A stretch of 64,000 nt of DNA from Gordonia sp. PDNC005 (GTDB taxonomy: Bacteria; Actinomycetota; Actinomycetes; Mycobacteriales; Mycobacteriaceae). The translations under genes and the position numbers were made by a program. The number at the start of each line of letters is the position of its first letter. The stretch's first letter is position 1. The DNA lies in contig NZ_CP070351.1 of the NCBI RefSeq assembly GCF_016919385.1, positions 3,038,001 through 3,102,000 on the forward strand. The letters are read 5' to 3'. The notes under the pieces are model-generated. The model saw only the letters and a program-made list of their open reading frames with translations, searched no databases and was not told the DNA's origin. Shown one piece after another: positions 1 to 8,088 of this stretch.

Positions 1-1133
1 GCGAAACGCAGGCCCTCGTCCATGGCGACCGGCTGGATGAGCACAACGCTCATCTCGGTGTTGTCGCCCGGCATGACCATCTCGGTGCCCTCGGGGAGGG
101 TCACGACGCCGGTCACGTCCGTGGTGCGGAAGTAGAACTGCGGGCGGTAGTTGTTGAAGAACGGGGTGTGGCGGCCACCCTCGTCCTTCGACAGGATGTA
201 CGCCTGGCCCTCGAACTCGGTGTGCGGGGTCGTGGTGCCGGGGGCAACGATGACCTGGCCGCGCTCGACGTCCTCACGCTTCAGACCACGGAGCAGCAGA
301 CCAGCGTTGTCGCCGGCCTGTGCCGAGTCGAGGAGCTTGTGGAACATCTCGATGCCGGTGACGGTGGTCTTCTGCGACTTCTCGCGGATACCAACGATCT
401 CGACCTCAGCGTTGACGTTGATCTCGCCACGCTCGACACGACCGGTGACGACGGTGCCACGACCGGTGATCGTGAAGACGTCCTCGACGGGCATGAGGAA
501 GGGCTTCTCGGTCTCGCGGACGGGGTCCGGAACCGACTCGTCGACAGCAGCCATCAGGTCCTGGATCGACTTGACCCACTTCTCGTCGCCCTCGAGCGCC
601 TTCAGCGCCGAGATCGGAACGACCGGTGCGTCCTCGTCGAACTCCTGAGCGGCCAGCAGTTCGCGGACCTCCATCTCGACGAGTTCCATGATCTCCTCGT
701 CGTCGACCATGTCGGCCTTGTTGAGTGCGACGAGGATGTAGGGAACGCCGACCTGGCGGGCCAGGAGGACGTGCTCACGGGTCTGCGGCATCGGGCCGTC
801 AGTGGCTGCCACGACCAGGATCGCGCCGTCCATCTGGGCAGCACCGGTGATCATGTTCTTGATGTAGTCGGCGTGACCCGGAGCGTCGACGTGAGCGTAG
901 TGACGCTTCTCCGTCTGGTACTCGACGTGGGAGATGTTGATCGTGATACCACGAGCCTTCTCCTCAGGCGCCTTGTCGATCTGATCGAAAGCGAAGCTCT
1001 CGTTCAGGTCCGGGTACTGGTCCGCCAGAACCTTGGTGATGGCAGCCGTGGTGGTGGTCTTGCCGTGGTCGACGTGACCGATGGTGCCGATGTTCACGTG
1101 CGGCTTGGTCCGCTCGAACTTCGCCTTCGCCAC
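1..1133 (-). CDS. tuf: Elongation factor Tu, C-terminus off the window
   Basis: EF-Tu carries aminoacyl-tRNA to the ribosomal A site as a GTP complex. The G-domain motifs are all visible: GHVDHGKTT (G1), DAPGH (G3) and NKAD (G4), followed by the two beta-barrel domains. The start is the GTG at 1133, which gives [14 protein letters not shown] and has a consensus AGGAGG a few bases upstream (about 1141-1146). About 377 codons are inside the window; full EF-Tu is near 396 residues, so only the last 18-20 are missing because the window ends. It is the last gene of the str operon and follows fusA after 175 nt. The gap holds hairpins that could adjust how much tuf is read. Confidence 0.98.
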   Translation of the reverse strand, partial: MAKAKFERTKPHVNIGTIGHVDHGKTTTTAAITKVLADQYPDLNESFAFDQIDKAPEEKARGITINISHVEYQTEKRHYAHVDAPGHADYIKNMITGAAQMDGAILVVAATDGPMPQTREHVLLARQVGVPYILVALNKADMVDDEEIMELVEMEVRELLAAQEFDEDAPVVPISALKALEGDEKWVKSIQDLMAAVDESVPDPVRETEKPFLMPVEDVFTITGRGTVVTGRVERGEINVNAEVEIVGIREKSQKTTVTGIEMFHKLLDSAQAGDNAGLLLRGLKREDVERGQVIVAPGTTTPHTEFEGQAYILSKDEGGRHTPFFNNYRPQFYFRTTDVTGVVTLPEGTEMVMPGDNTEMSVVLIQPVAMDEGLRF

Positions 1134-1189
1134 TTTTTGTCCTCCTGGACTGTAAGAGTGCCGGGTGGTTCCCGACAGTCGTATGGGTT

Positions 1190-1282
1190 CTCCGCAGTGT
1201 GCGGAGAGGCTTTACTTGTCCCCCACCGGCGACGACAGGGCGTCGCCGGCGGAGATTTCTAGATCTTTCACGCCGAGGCGTG
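1190..1282 (-). promoter_or_regulatory. Three hairpins between fusA and tuf
   Basis: The 175-nt fusA-tuf gap holds three inverted repeats. They are CTCCGCA/TGCGGAG at 1190-1206 with a 3-nt loop, CCGGCGACG/CGTCGCCGG at 1226-1249 with a 6-nt loop, and CACGCC/GGCGTG at 1269-1282. No gene is present. They may act as partial terminator, processing or RNA-stability elements that set tuf expression apart from fusA. The structures are read directly; their role is inferred. I see no clear separate tuf promoter here. Confidence 0.5.
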
Positions 1283-1308
1283 GTTCCGCCTAGACGGCAG
1301 ACGAGTGA

Positions 1309-3426
1309 CTACTCGCCTGTCGCCTTGGCGATGATCTCCTTCGACACGTTCGCCGGAACTTCAGCGTACGAGTCGAAAACCATGGAGTAGTTTGCACGGC
1401 CCTGAGTCTTCGACCGAAGGTCTCCGATGTAGCCGAACATCTCCGACAGCGGAACCTGAGCCTTGACGACTCGAGCACCGCTGCGCTCCTCCATGGCCTG
1501 GATCTGACCACGGCGGGAGTTCAGGTCGCCGATGACGTCGCCCATGTAGTCCTCCGGAGTCGTGACCTCAACGGCCATGATCGGCTCCAGAATGACGGGC
1601 TGCGCCATGCGTGCGGCTTCTTTCAAAGCCTGCGCACCGGCGATCTTGAAGGCCATCTCAGACGAGTCGACGTCGTGGTACTGACCGTCGATGAGACTGA
1701 ACTTCAGGTTGACCAGCGGGTAGCCGGCGAGAACGCCGTACTGCATCGCGTCCTGCGCACCGGCATCCACCGAAGGGATGTACTCACGCGGAACGCGGCC
1801 ACCGGTGACAGCGTTGTTGAACTCGTAGGTCGCGCCGTCTTCAGCGTCGACCAGCGGCTCAAGCTTGACGATGACCTTGGCGAACTGGCCCGAGCCACCC
1901 GTCTGCTTCTTGTGGGTGTACTCGTGCTTCTCGACGGTCTTGCGGATCGTCTCGCGGTACGCGACCTGCGGCTTGCCGACATTCGCCTCGACCTTGAACT
2001 CGCGCTTCATGCGATCGACGAGGATGTCGAGGTGGAGCTCGCCCATGCCGCCGATGACGGTCTGACCGGTCTCATCGTCGAGCTTGACCGAGAACGTCGG
2101 GTCCTCTTCAGCGAGCTTCTGGATCGCAGTGCCCAGCTTCTCCTGGTCGGCCTTGGTCTTCGGCTCGATCGAGACGTTGATCACCGGGTCCGGGAACGTC
2201 ATGGACTCGAGAACGATCGGGTTCGCCGCATCACACAGGGTGTCGCCGGTCGTGGTGTCCTTGAGGCCGATCATCGCGTAGATGTGGCCGGCCACCGCGT
2301 CGTCGACGGGCATCTCCTTGTTGGCGTGCATCTGGAAGAGCTTGCCGATGCGCTCCTTCTTGCCCTTGGTCGCGTTGAGCACCTGGGTGCCCGGCTCGAG
2401 CTGACCCGAGTAGACGCGGACGAAGGTGAGCTTGCCGAAGAACGGGTGAGCCGCGATCTTGAAGGCAAGAGCCGAGAACGGCTCGTCCTTGCTGGGCTTG
2501 CGGATCAGCTCTTCTTCTTCGTTGTTGACGGCGTGACCGTGGACTTCGCCGATGTCCAGCGGAGTCGGAAGGAAGTCGATCACAGCGTCGAGCATCGGCT
2601 GCACACCGCGGTTCTTGAACGCAGACCCGCACAGCACCGGGTAGAGCTCGGAGTTGACGGTCATCTTGCGGATGGCGCCCTTGATCTCCTCGACCGAGAG
2701 CTCCTCGCCGCCGAAGAACTTCTCCATCAGCGCGTCGTCGGACTCGGCGACGGTCTCAAGCAGCTTCTCGCGGTACTCGGCCGCCTTGTCGGCGAGATCC
2801 GCGGGGATCTCCTGCACCTCGTACGAGGCGCCCATCGTCACGTCACCCTTGGCGTCGCCCGGCCAGACCAGTGCGCGCATCTCGATGAGGTCGACGACGC
2901 CCACGAAGTCGTCCTCGGCACCGATCGGGAGCTGGATGACGAGCGGCTTCGCGCCCAGACGATCGATGATCGTCTGCACGGTGAAGTAGAAGTCCGCGCC
3001 CATCTTGTCCATCTTGTTGACGAAGCAGATGCGGGGGACGTCGTACTTGGCGGCCTGACGCCAGACCTGCTCCGACTGCGGCTCGACGCCTTCCTTGCCG
3101 TCGAAGACTGCGACGGCGCCGTCGAGGACGCGCAGCGAACGCTCGACCTCGACGGTGAAGTCGACGTGGCCGGGGGTGTCGATGATGTTGATCTGGTTCT
3201 TGTTCCAGAAACAGGTGACCGCGGCGGACGTGATCGTGATGCCGCGTTCCTTCTCCTGCTCCATCCAGTCGGTGGTCGACGCACCGTCGTGGGTCTCACC
3301 GATCTTGTAGTTCACACCGGTGTAGAACAGGATTCGCTCGGTGGTGGTCGTCTTACCGGCGTCGATGTGCGCCATGATGCCGATGTTGCGGACCTTGTTG
3401 AGGTCGTTCAGCACTTCCTGTGCCAT
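1309..3426 (-). CDS. fusA: Elongation factor G
   Basis: EF-G is the translational GTPase that drives tRNA-mRNA translocation and, with RRF, ribosome recycling. The product has 705 residues, the usual length. G1 is [15 protein letters not shown] near residue 20, G3 is DTPGHVDF, and G4 is NKMD. The rest matches EF-G domains II to V, including the late [19 protein letters not shown] segment. The start ATG at 3426 follows GAAGGAACCAC, a reasonable ribosome site. It lies 103 nt downstream of rpsG, with a stable hairpin in the gap, and 175 nt upstream of tuf. Nothing looks abnormal. Confidence 0.98.
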   Translation of the reverse strand: MAQEVLNDLNKVRNIGIMAHIDAGKTTTTERILFYTGVNYKIGETHDGASTTDWMEQEKERGITITSAAVTCFWNKNQINIIDTPGHVDFTVEVERSLRVLDGAVAVFDGKEGVEPQSEQVWRQAAKYDVPRICFVNKMDKMGADFYFTVQTIIDRLGAKPLVIQLPIGAEDDFVGVVDLIEMRALVWPGDAKGDVTMGASYEVQEIPADLADKAAEYREKLLETVAESDDALMEKFFGGEELSVEEIKGAIRKMTVNSELYPVLCGSAFKNRGVQPMLDAVIDFLPTPLDIGEVHGHAVNNEEEELIRKPSKDEPFSALAFKIAAHPFFGKLTFVRVYSGQLEPGTQVLNATKGKKERIGKLFQMHANKEMPVDDAVAGHIYAMIGLKDTTTGDTLCDAANPIVLESMTFPDPVINVSIEPKTKADQEKLGTAIQKLAEEDPTFSVKLDDETGQTVIGGMGELHLDILVDRMKREFKVEANVGKPQVAYRETIRKTVEKHEYTHKKQTGGSGQFAKVIVKLEPLVDAEDGATYEFNNAVTGGRVPREYIPSVDAGAQDAMQYGVLAGYPLVNLKFSLIDGQYHDVDSSEMAFKIAGAQALKEAARMAQPVILEPIMAVEVTTPEDYMGDVIGDLNSRRGQIQAMEERSGARVVKAQVPLSEMFGYIGDLRSKTQGRANYSMVFDSYAEVPANVSKEIIAKATGE

Positions 3427-3483
3427 GTGGTTCCTTCGGAAGAGTTCGGGCTAAAGACTGCTAGTGGTCTCCAGGATGCCCGA

Positions 3484-3511
3484 CCGCCGGAGACAGTGAA
3501 GTCTCCGGCGG
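3484..3511 (-). promoter_or_regulatory. Hairpin between rpsG and fusA
   Basis: An 11-bp perfect stem, CCGCCGGAGAC (3484-3494) and GTCTCCGGCGG (3501-3511), closes a 6-nt loop in the 103-nt gap between rpsG and fusA. It lacks a T-run. It could be an attenuator, a processing site, or a binding site for S7, which is the autogenous regulator of str operons in Escherichia coli. The structure is seen; the role is inference. Confidence 0.45.
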
Positions 3512-3529
3512 GCCGGCCGTCCTAGAAAG

Positions 3530-4000
3530 TCACCAACGGTAGTGAGCGAAGGCGCGGTTGGCTTCGGCCATCTTGTGAGTGTCCTCACGACGCTTCACCG
3601 AAGCGCCGAGACCGTTCGAGGCGTCGAGGAGCTCGTTGGCGAGACGCTCGACCATCGTCTTCTCACGGCGCTGACGGCTGAACGTCACCAGCCAGCGGAG
3701 CGCGAGGGTGTTGGCGCGACCGGGCTTGACCTCGATCGGCACCTGGTAGGTGGCGCCACCGACGCGGCGGCTCTTGACCTCGAGGGTGGGCTTGACGTTG
3801 TCGAGCGCACGCTTGAGGGTGACGACCGGATCGGTGCCGGTCTTCTCGCGAGCCTGCTCGAGGGCTTCGTACACGATGCGCTCGGCGGTCGACTTCTTGC
3901 CGTCCAGCAGGATCTTGTTGACGAGCTGGGTGACCAGGGGCGAACCGTACACCGGGTCGTTGATCAGCGGGCGCTTGGGAGCGGGTCCTTTACGAGGCAT
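3530..4000 (-). CDS. rpsG: 30S ribosomal protein S7
   Basis: S7 nucleates assembly of the 30S head by binding the 3' domain of 16S rRNA and contacts tRNA at the E site. The product is 156 residues, the normal bacterial length. It starts with the typical [10 protein letters not shown] and ends AFAHYRW. The start ATG at 4000 sits only 3 nt after the rpsL stop, preceded by AAGGGAAG, so rpsL and rpsG are co-transcribed and probably translationally coupled. It is the second gene of the str operon. Confidence 0.98.
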   Translation of the reverse strand: MPRKGPAPKRPLINDPVYGSPLVTQLVNKILLDGKKSTAERIVYEALEQAREKTGTDPVVTLKRALDNVKPTLEVKSRRVGGATYQVPIEVKPGRANTLALRWLVTFSRQRREKTMVERLANELLDASNGLGASVKRREDTHKMAEANRAFAHYRW

Positions 4001-4003
4001 GAC

Positions 4004-4375
4004 TTAGCTTCCCTTCTTGGCGCCGTAGCGGCTGCGTGCCTGCTTGCGGTCCTTGACACCCTGGGTGTCGAGCGAGCCGCGGATGATGCGGTAACGAACA
4101 CCCGGGAGGTCCTTCACACGACCGCCGCGGACGAGCACCATCGAGTGCTCCTGCAGGTTGTGGCCCTCACCCGGGATGTAGGCGGTGACCTCGACGCCAC
4201 TCGTCAGGCGCACGCGGGCGACCTTACGAAGTGCGGAGTTCGGCTTCTTCGGGGTGGTGGTGTACACGCGAGTGCACACGCCGCGTCGCTGCGGGCTCCC
4301 CTTGAGGGCGGCGGTCTTCTTGATCGACGCCTTGTCCTTGCGGCCCTTACGGACCAGCTGGTTAATCGTTGGCAC
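4004..4375 (-). CDS. rpsL: 30S ribosomal protein S12
   Basis: S12 lies at the decoding centre and affects accuracy; changes in it give streptomycin resistance in many bacteria. The product is 123 residues with the standard [12 protein letters not shown] start and the conserved [18 protein letters not shown] and [12 protein letters not shown] segments. In both segments the lysines that are classically changed in resistant strains are the wild-type residue. The start is GTG at 4375, supported by AAGGAG about 12 nt upstream. It is the first gene of the str operon, driven by a promoter some 270 nt upstream. Confidence 0.98.
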   Translation of the reverse strand: MPTINQLVRKGRKDKASIKKTAALKGSPQRRGVCTRVYTTTPKKPNSALRKVARVRLTSGVEVTAYIPGEGHNLQEHSMVLVRGGRVKDLPGVRYRIIRGSLDTQGVKDRKQARSRYGAKKGS

Positions 4376-4543
4376 TGAGTTCTTTTCTCCTTGTGGGCCG
4401 GCTCCCGCCGGTCCGATGTGTAGTCACGGTTGGTGCTCCGGGCACTTCGGTCGGTGTCGCATTTCTGCACTCCGAGCGATGTCCGCAACTCGCCCCACCG
4501 GCACGTTTGCGCCGGTCAACTATGGAATCACTACCCCGAGGTC

Positions 4544-4616
4544 GGGCGTGTCAGACACGCCCGCGCGGATTCGCGACACCCTCGTTCAGGGCCGTCGTCG
4601 ACGACCTGATCGAGGG
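4544..4616 (-). promoter_or_regulatory. Structured leader of the str operon mRNA
   Basis: The stretch from rpsL (4376) to the next gene (4732) has no gene. Its rpsL-proximal 265 nt would be leader RNA if the promoter at 4649-4677 is used. It contains GGGCGTG/CACGCCC (4544-4562, 5-nt loop) and a longer imperfect hairpin (4579-4616) whose outer arms are CCCTCG and CGAGGG and inner arms CAGG and CCTG. These could be a regulatory fold. I do not recognise a named riboswitch or ribosomal-protein leader family. Confidence 0.4.
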
Positions 4617-4648
4617 CAGCACCTACCGTGGGTAGGCACCGACGAAAT

Positions 4649-4677
4649 ACTTTACCGCCCGGATTTACCGAGGTCAA
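4649..4677 (-). promoter_or_regulatory. Main promoter of the str operon
   Basis: On the minus strand, TTGACC (4677-4672) is followed after exactly 17 nt by TAAAGT (4654-4649), a good match to the housekeeping sigma consensus. Transcription would start near 4641-4642. It is the best vegetative promoter in this gap and points into rpsL. Confidence 0.7.
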
Positions 4678-4731
4678 AATCATTGACACAGCTCACCCAA
4701 CGGCTCGTGAACGTCTGACGACAACGAGTGA

Positions 4732-5397
4732 TCAGTCGAATTCCTCAACCCCGGCGAGCAGGTCACGCGCGGCGTCGCGGGCCGCGTTCTCGTCACCGTC
4801 GACCACCGCGTCGACGACCGCGTCGTGCAGGTCGGTGTACGACGGCCCTCTCGCGACGTCGCGCTGTGCCACCGACTGCCGGAGCGCCGGAAGCAACGAG
4901 TCGTAGAACTCCAGATACACGTCGTTGTGACTGGCCGCGACGATGGCACGGTGCAGTTGCGCGTCGGTGTCGACCGCAACGTCGGGGTCCACCAGACCGG
5001 TCCACGCACGATTGCGCAGTTTCTGCGCCGTTCGCAGGTTCTTGATGTCGGCGTCGTCGCGACGCCGGGCCGCCAGACCCGCCGCCGTCACCTCAAGCGC
5101 CTCCCGTAGTTCCATGAGGTCCTGCCGCCGCGCCGCCGCGAAGAAGTCGGTGAACGCGACCTCCTGCTCATCGGTCGCGATCACGTAGGTGCCCGAGCCC
5201 TGCCGTCGCTCGAGGAGTCCGGCGTGGACCAGCGACTGCACGGCTTCGCGGACGGTGTTGCGAGCCGTTCCCGTCATCTCGCACAGCGCGGGCTCGGTGG
5301 GGATCCGGTCGCCCACCGACCACCGGCCGGACGCTATCTCAGCTCGCAACTGGTCGGTCACCTGGGAGATGAGACTCTGACGCTTGATGGTCTGCAC
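4732..5397 (-). CDS. GntR-family (FCD/FadR-type) transcriptional regulator
   Basis: The protein has an N-terminal winged helix (about residues 1-70, with LRAEIASGRWSVGDRIPTEP and TARNTVREAVQSL) and a C-terminal all-helical FCD ligand-binding domain with the spaced acidic and histidine residues typical of the family. I choose the GTG at 5397 (VQTIKRQSL...), giving 221 residues. An ATG at 5439 is also open, but it would place the coding region over the divergent promoter. A TAnnnT -10 (TACGCT, 5405-5410) lies 8 nt before the GTG, consistent with a leaderless mRNA. It is divergent from a CynX-type transporter, which it probably controls together with itself. The effector is unknown; FCD regulators usually sense organic or fatty acids. 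Confidence 0.9.
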   Translation of the reverse strand: MQTIKRQSLISQVTDQLRAEIASGRWSVGDRIPTEPALCEMTGTARNTVREAVQSLVHAGLLERRQGSGTYVIATDEQEVAFTDFFAAARRQDLMELREALEVTAAGLAARRRDDADIKNLRTAQKLRNRAWTGLVDPDVAVDTDAQLHRAIVAASHNDVYLEFYDSLLPALRQSVAQRDVARGPSYTDLHDAVVDAVVDGDENAARDAARDLLAGVEEFD

Positions 5398-5400
5398 ATT

Positions 5401-5447
5401 CTGTAGCGTAAAACACTTTGCAGGGATTCGACCATTCATCCTATGAT
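5401..5447. promoter_or_regulatory. Divergent GntR/MFS promoters with operator-like dyad
   Basis: For the transporter, TTGCAG (5418-5423), 18 nt and TATGAT (5442-5447) place the start of transcription at or next to the ATG at 5455. For the regulator, TACGCT on the minus strand (5405-5410) lies 8 nt before its GTG. An imperfect 23-bp dyad at 5401-5423 has outer arms CTG/CAG and inner steps GT/AC. It covers the regulator -10 and the transporter -35, the right place for a repressor of both genes. Confidence 0.6.
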
Positions 5448-5454
5448 TTCTGGC

Positions 5455-6702
5455 ATGACTGCGACTGCCTCCACCGTCACCGACGCGTCGACGCCGCTGA
5501 TGGGCGTCTGGCGTGGACGCATCGTCACCCTGATCGCCATCGTGGTGTTCGCGTTCACCCTCCGAACCGCCGTCACGTCGATGACGCCACTTCTCGGGCG
5601 GATCTCTGCCGACCTCGGTTTCAGCGACACCGTCAGCGGCCTGCTCGGCATGCTGCCGACCTTGGCGTTCGGCATCGCCGGAGTCGTCTCCCCCGCGCTC
5701 GGCCGCCGGTTCGGCATCGAGCAGGTGACGCTCGCCGCGGTGGTCATCACCGGCGTCGGCATCGGCACTCGCGCTCTGAGCGGCAGCGTTCCCGTCCTGG
5801 TCCTGCTCTCATGTGTCGCCCTCTTCGGCATGGGCATCGGCAACATTCTGATCCCGCCGCTGGTGAAGCGCTATTTCTCCGACCGGATCGCATCGATCAG
5901 CACCGCATACATCGTGTTCGTGCAGATGGGCACGATGATTCCGGCCGCAGTCGCGATCCCGCTGGCCGACGCGACAGACTGGCGCACGTCGCTAGCCGTC
6001 TGGGCGATCGTTCCGCTCGCCGCGCTCGGCCCGTGGATCTGGGTGGTCCGGGAGCGACGGACTGCCCTGCGCCGCGCCGCAGCGGAGTCCGACGGCGCAC
6101 CGTCGGAGGCCGCGAAGCTGCCCGTGTGGCGCACGCCGATGGCCTGGGGCCTGACCCTGATGTTCGGCATGACGTCCGCCTGCACCTACGCCATGTTCAC
6201 GTGGATGCCGAAGATCGTGACCGACGCAGGCGGAAGCGAGTCGCTCGGCGGTGGAATGGTCGCTACGTTCTCCGCGATCGGCCTCGCGGCGACGCTCATC
6301 GCTCCGTGGCTCTGCACCCGGTTCGCGAACCCATTCGGGTTCACCGTTCTGTTCGCGGCCTCGTGGCTCGCGGGCTTCGCCGGCCTGATGTGGGCACCGC
6401 TCTCGGCGCCGTTGCTGTGGGCTCTGCTCTGCGGTCTCGGACCGACGACCTTCCCGATGGCGTTGACGCTGATCAACGTCCGAACCCGCACGAGTTCCGG
6501 CTCGGCGTCGCTGTCCGGCTTCGGGCAGGGCGTCGGCTATCTGCTCGCCTGCGCCGGCCCGATGCTGTTCGGAGTGCTCCACGATGTCAGCGGCGGGTGG
6601 GGCACGCCGTTCCTGCTTCTCACCGCGATGACCGTTGTCATGCTTGGCGGCGCCTGGGTCATCTGCCGACCGCGGTACCTCGAAGACCAGTTGAAGGCCT
6701 GA
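5455..6702 (+). CDS. MFS transporter, CynX/NimT (cyanate permease-like) family
   Basis: This is a 415-residue integral membrane protein with about twelve hydrophobic segments. The N-terminal pattern (LRTAVTSMTPLLGRISADLG, then LLGMLPTLAFGIAG) is that of the CynX branch of the major facilitator superfamily. Members move small anions or drugs; the substrate here cannot be named. The ATG at 5455 is chosen over one at 5443 because the latter lies inside the -10 hexamer TATGAT. The chosen ATG coincides with the predicted transcript start, so the mRNA is probably leaderless. Its divergent GntR partner is the likely regulator. It converges on rskA with a 13-nt gap and no obvious terminator. Confidence 0.9.
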   Translation: MTATASTVTDASTPLMGVWRGRIVTLIAIVVFAFTLRTAVTSMTPLLGRISADLGFSDTVSGLLGMLPTLAFGIAGVVSPALGRRFGIEQVTLAAVVITGVGIGTRALSGSVPVLVLLSCVALFGMGIGNILIPPLVKRYFSDRIASISTAYIVFVQMGTMIPAAVAIPLADATDWRTSLAVWAIVPLAALGPWIWVVRERRTALRRAAAESDGAPSEAAKLPVWRTPMAWGLTLMFGMTSACTYAMFTWMPKIVTDAGGSESLGGGMVATFSAIGLAATLIAPWLCTRFANPFGFTVLFAASWLAGFAGLMWAPLSAPLLWALLCGLGPTTFPMALTLINVRTRTSSGSASLSGFGQGVGYLLACAGPMLFGVLHDVSGGWGTPFLLLTAMTVVMLGGAWVICRPRYLEDQLKA

Positions 6703-6715
6703 CCGAGCATCGCAC

Positions 6716-7432
6716 CTAGCCGAGCGGCAGACTCGCCACCGGATCGGAGATCATCGTCTCCGGACGCGCCGCATCGCCGACGGTGAACGCGATGGACGTG
6801 GCGTCTCCGAGATCGTCGACGGTGGCGGTCGTCGAAGGTGCTACGTCGTCCGACTTCATCACACCGCCGAGACGAGCCCCGTTCGGACCGACCAGCCACA
6901 GCTGGTAGACGGTGCCTGCGGCGGGTGGCGGGACGTCGTTCATCACGAGGACGCCCGCTCCTGCCGACTCCGAGTATGTGACGGACGCCCGTCCGCTGGC
7001 CAGTGGACCGGTGGTGGTTCGCACGTCGGTCGCACCGAAGACTCGCTCGGCCGTCGTCTGTGTCGGCGGGTCCTGACGTGACGCGGTGTAGCCGATGATC
7101 CCGCCACCGACCGCGACGACAACCGCCGCGGCTGCTGCGGCAGCGATCCAACGCGGCCGCCGGGAATCAACGCGGCGTCCTCTGTCGACTCGAGCCGCCT
7201 CATCGAGGATCTCGTCGCGGAGTCCGACACGAGGCGTCTGTGCAGTGGCCTCGCTGAGGTCGGCCAATACATCGCGGACGGAGGCTACCTCCGTGCGGAA
7301 CGCGTCCCGCACCGAAGCGTCAGCGGCCGCGACCCGTGCCTCGACTCTGGCTCGCCCGAGTTCGTCCAGTGCGTCGAGCGCGTAGGGAACAGCCATGTCG
7401 AGCAGGTCGTCGTGCTCGTTCGACTCCGGCAT
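6716..7432 (-). CDS. rskA: Anti-sigma-K factor RskA
   Basis: RskA holds SigK inactive at the membrane until regulated proteolysis releases it. The protein has a cytosolic N-terminal part of about 90 residues (MAVPYALDALDELGRARVE), one transmembrane segment (about residues 95-117, WIAAAAAAAVVVAVGGG) and an extracytoplasmic RskA domain with the signature GTVYQLWLVGPNGARLGG. The ATG at 7432 has GGGGGA 8 nt upstream; an ATG at 7441 is also possible but abuts that site. Either way the gene starts at the sigK stop, so the two are coupled. The order sigK-rskA is the same as Rv0445c-Rv0444c in M. tuberculosis. Confidence 0.93.
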   Translation of the reverse strand: MPESNEHDDLLDMAVPYALDALDELGRARVEARVAAADASVRDAFRTEVASVRDVLADLSEATAQTPRVGLRDEILDEAARVDRGRRVDSRRPRWIAAAAAAAVVVAVGGGIIGYTASRQDPPTQTTAERVFGATDVRTTTGPLASGRASVTYSESAGAGVLVMNDVPPPAAGTVYQLWLVGPNGARLGGVMKSDDVAPSTTATVDDLGDATSIAFTVGDAARPETMISDPVASLPLG

Positions 7433-7433
7433 G

Positions 7434-7997
7434 TCAGTCATCCCCCAAACACCCCCTCAGACGCTTCAGTCCATCTCTGATCCGACTCTTCACCGCGGGC
7501 AGACCCACGGCGAGCCGTTCGGCGACCTCGCTGTACGAGAGACCTCCGTAATAGGCGAGCCCGACGGCTTCGGCCTGCAGCGCGCTGAGCGTGGACAGGC
7601 AGTGGCGCACCCGCCGTCCCGCTTCCCTCGCCTGGACCTCCTCGCTCACGTCGTCGACGATCGCGGTGATCTCTCGGGCTCCGTAGTCCGATTCGCGGCG
7701 GGATGCCGACGATTCCGATCTGACGCGGTCGACCGCTCGACGGTGCGCGATCGACAGGAGCCAGGAGACGGGCGCGCCTTCGGCAGGGTCGTATGCCGCG
7801 GCGCCTCGCCACACCTGCAGGTACACCTCTTGGGTGGTCTCCTCGGAGTAGCCGGGATCTCGGAGCACACGCAGCACCATCCCGTAGACGCGTGCGCTGG
7901 TCCGGTCGTACAGGTCGGCGAATGCTTCGACATCGCCTGCGGCAGACCGCGACAGCAGGTCGGCGAGGACGGTCGAGTCGGTGTCCGTGCCGGTCAC
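7434..7997 (-). CDS. sigK: ECF RNA polymerase sigma factor SigK
   Basis: This is an ECF sigma factor with region 2 at about residues 25-95 (VYGMVLRVLRDPGYSEETTQ, then SWLLSIAHRRAVDRVR) and region 4 at about 130-185 (helix-turn-helix SYSEVAERLAVGLPAVKSRI). From the GTG at 7997 the product is 187 residues and begins VTGTD, the same length as M. tuberculosis SigK as I recall it. Upstream starts at 8075 or 8072 add 25-26 residues of no family likeness. It is the sixth gene of a run that begins with the fasciclin lipoprotein. SigK-type promoters precede two genes of that run and dipZ, so it likely controls its own synthesis. M. tuberculosis has a DUF1295 gene just before sigK; it is absent here. 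Confidence 0.93.
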   Translation of the reverse strand: MTGTDTDSTVLADLLSRSAAGDVEAFADLYDRTSARVYGMVLRVLRDPGYSEETTQEVYLQVWRGAAAYDPAEGAPVSWLLSIAHRRAVDRVRSESSASRRESDYGAREITAIVDDVSEEVQAREAGRRVRHCLSTLSALQAEAVGLAYYGGLSYSEVAERLAVGLPAVKSRIRDGLKRLRGCLGDD

Positions 7998-8088
7998 GAC
8001 GAGGTTCCAGAAGTCATCAGCGACCAGAGTAGCCCCGCTGCCCGGTCTCCTGTCGACAACCACACCGACCATCACTCACCGCCGCGGG

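Noticed and set aside
1..1133. tuf as a truncated pseudogene
   Set aside because: The missing 18-20 residues lie beyond the window edge; nothing in the visible sequence is broken.
168..1262. A 364-codon plus-strand open frame opposite tuf
   Set aside because: Antisense of EF-Tu, same cause. EF-Tu motifs on the minus strand settle the coding strand.
1675..3525. A 616-codon plus-strand open frame opposite fusA
   Set aside because: It is the antisense of a full EF-G. High GC in third positions removes stops on the opposite strand; the product has no family likeness.
5443..5454. Earlier ATG for the MFS transporter
   Set aside because: It lies inside the -10 hexamer TATGAT, so it cannot be in the mRNA if that promoter is used.
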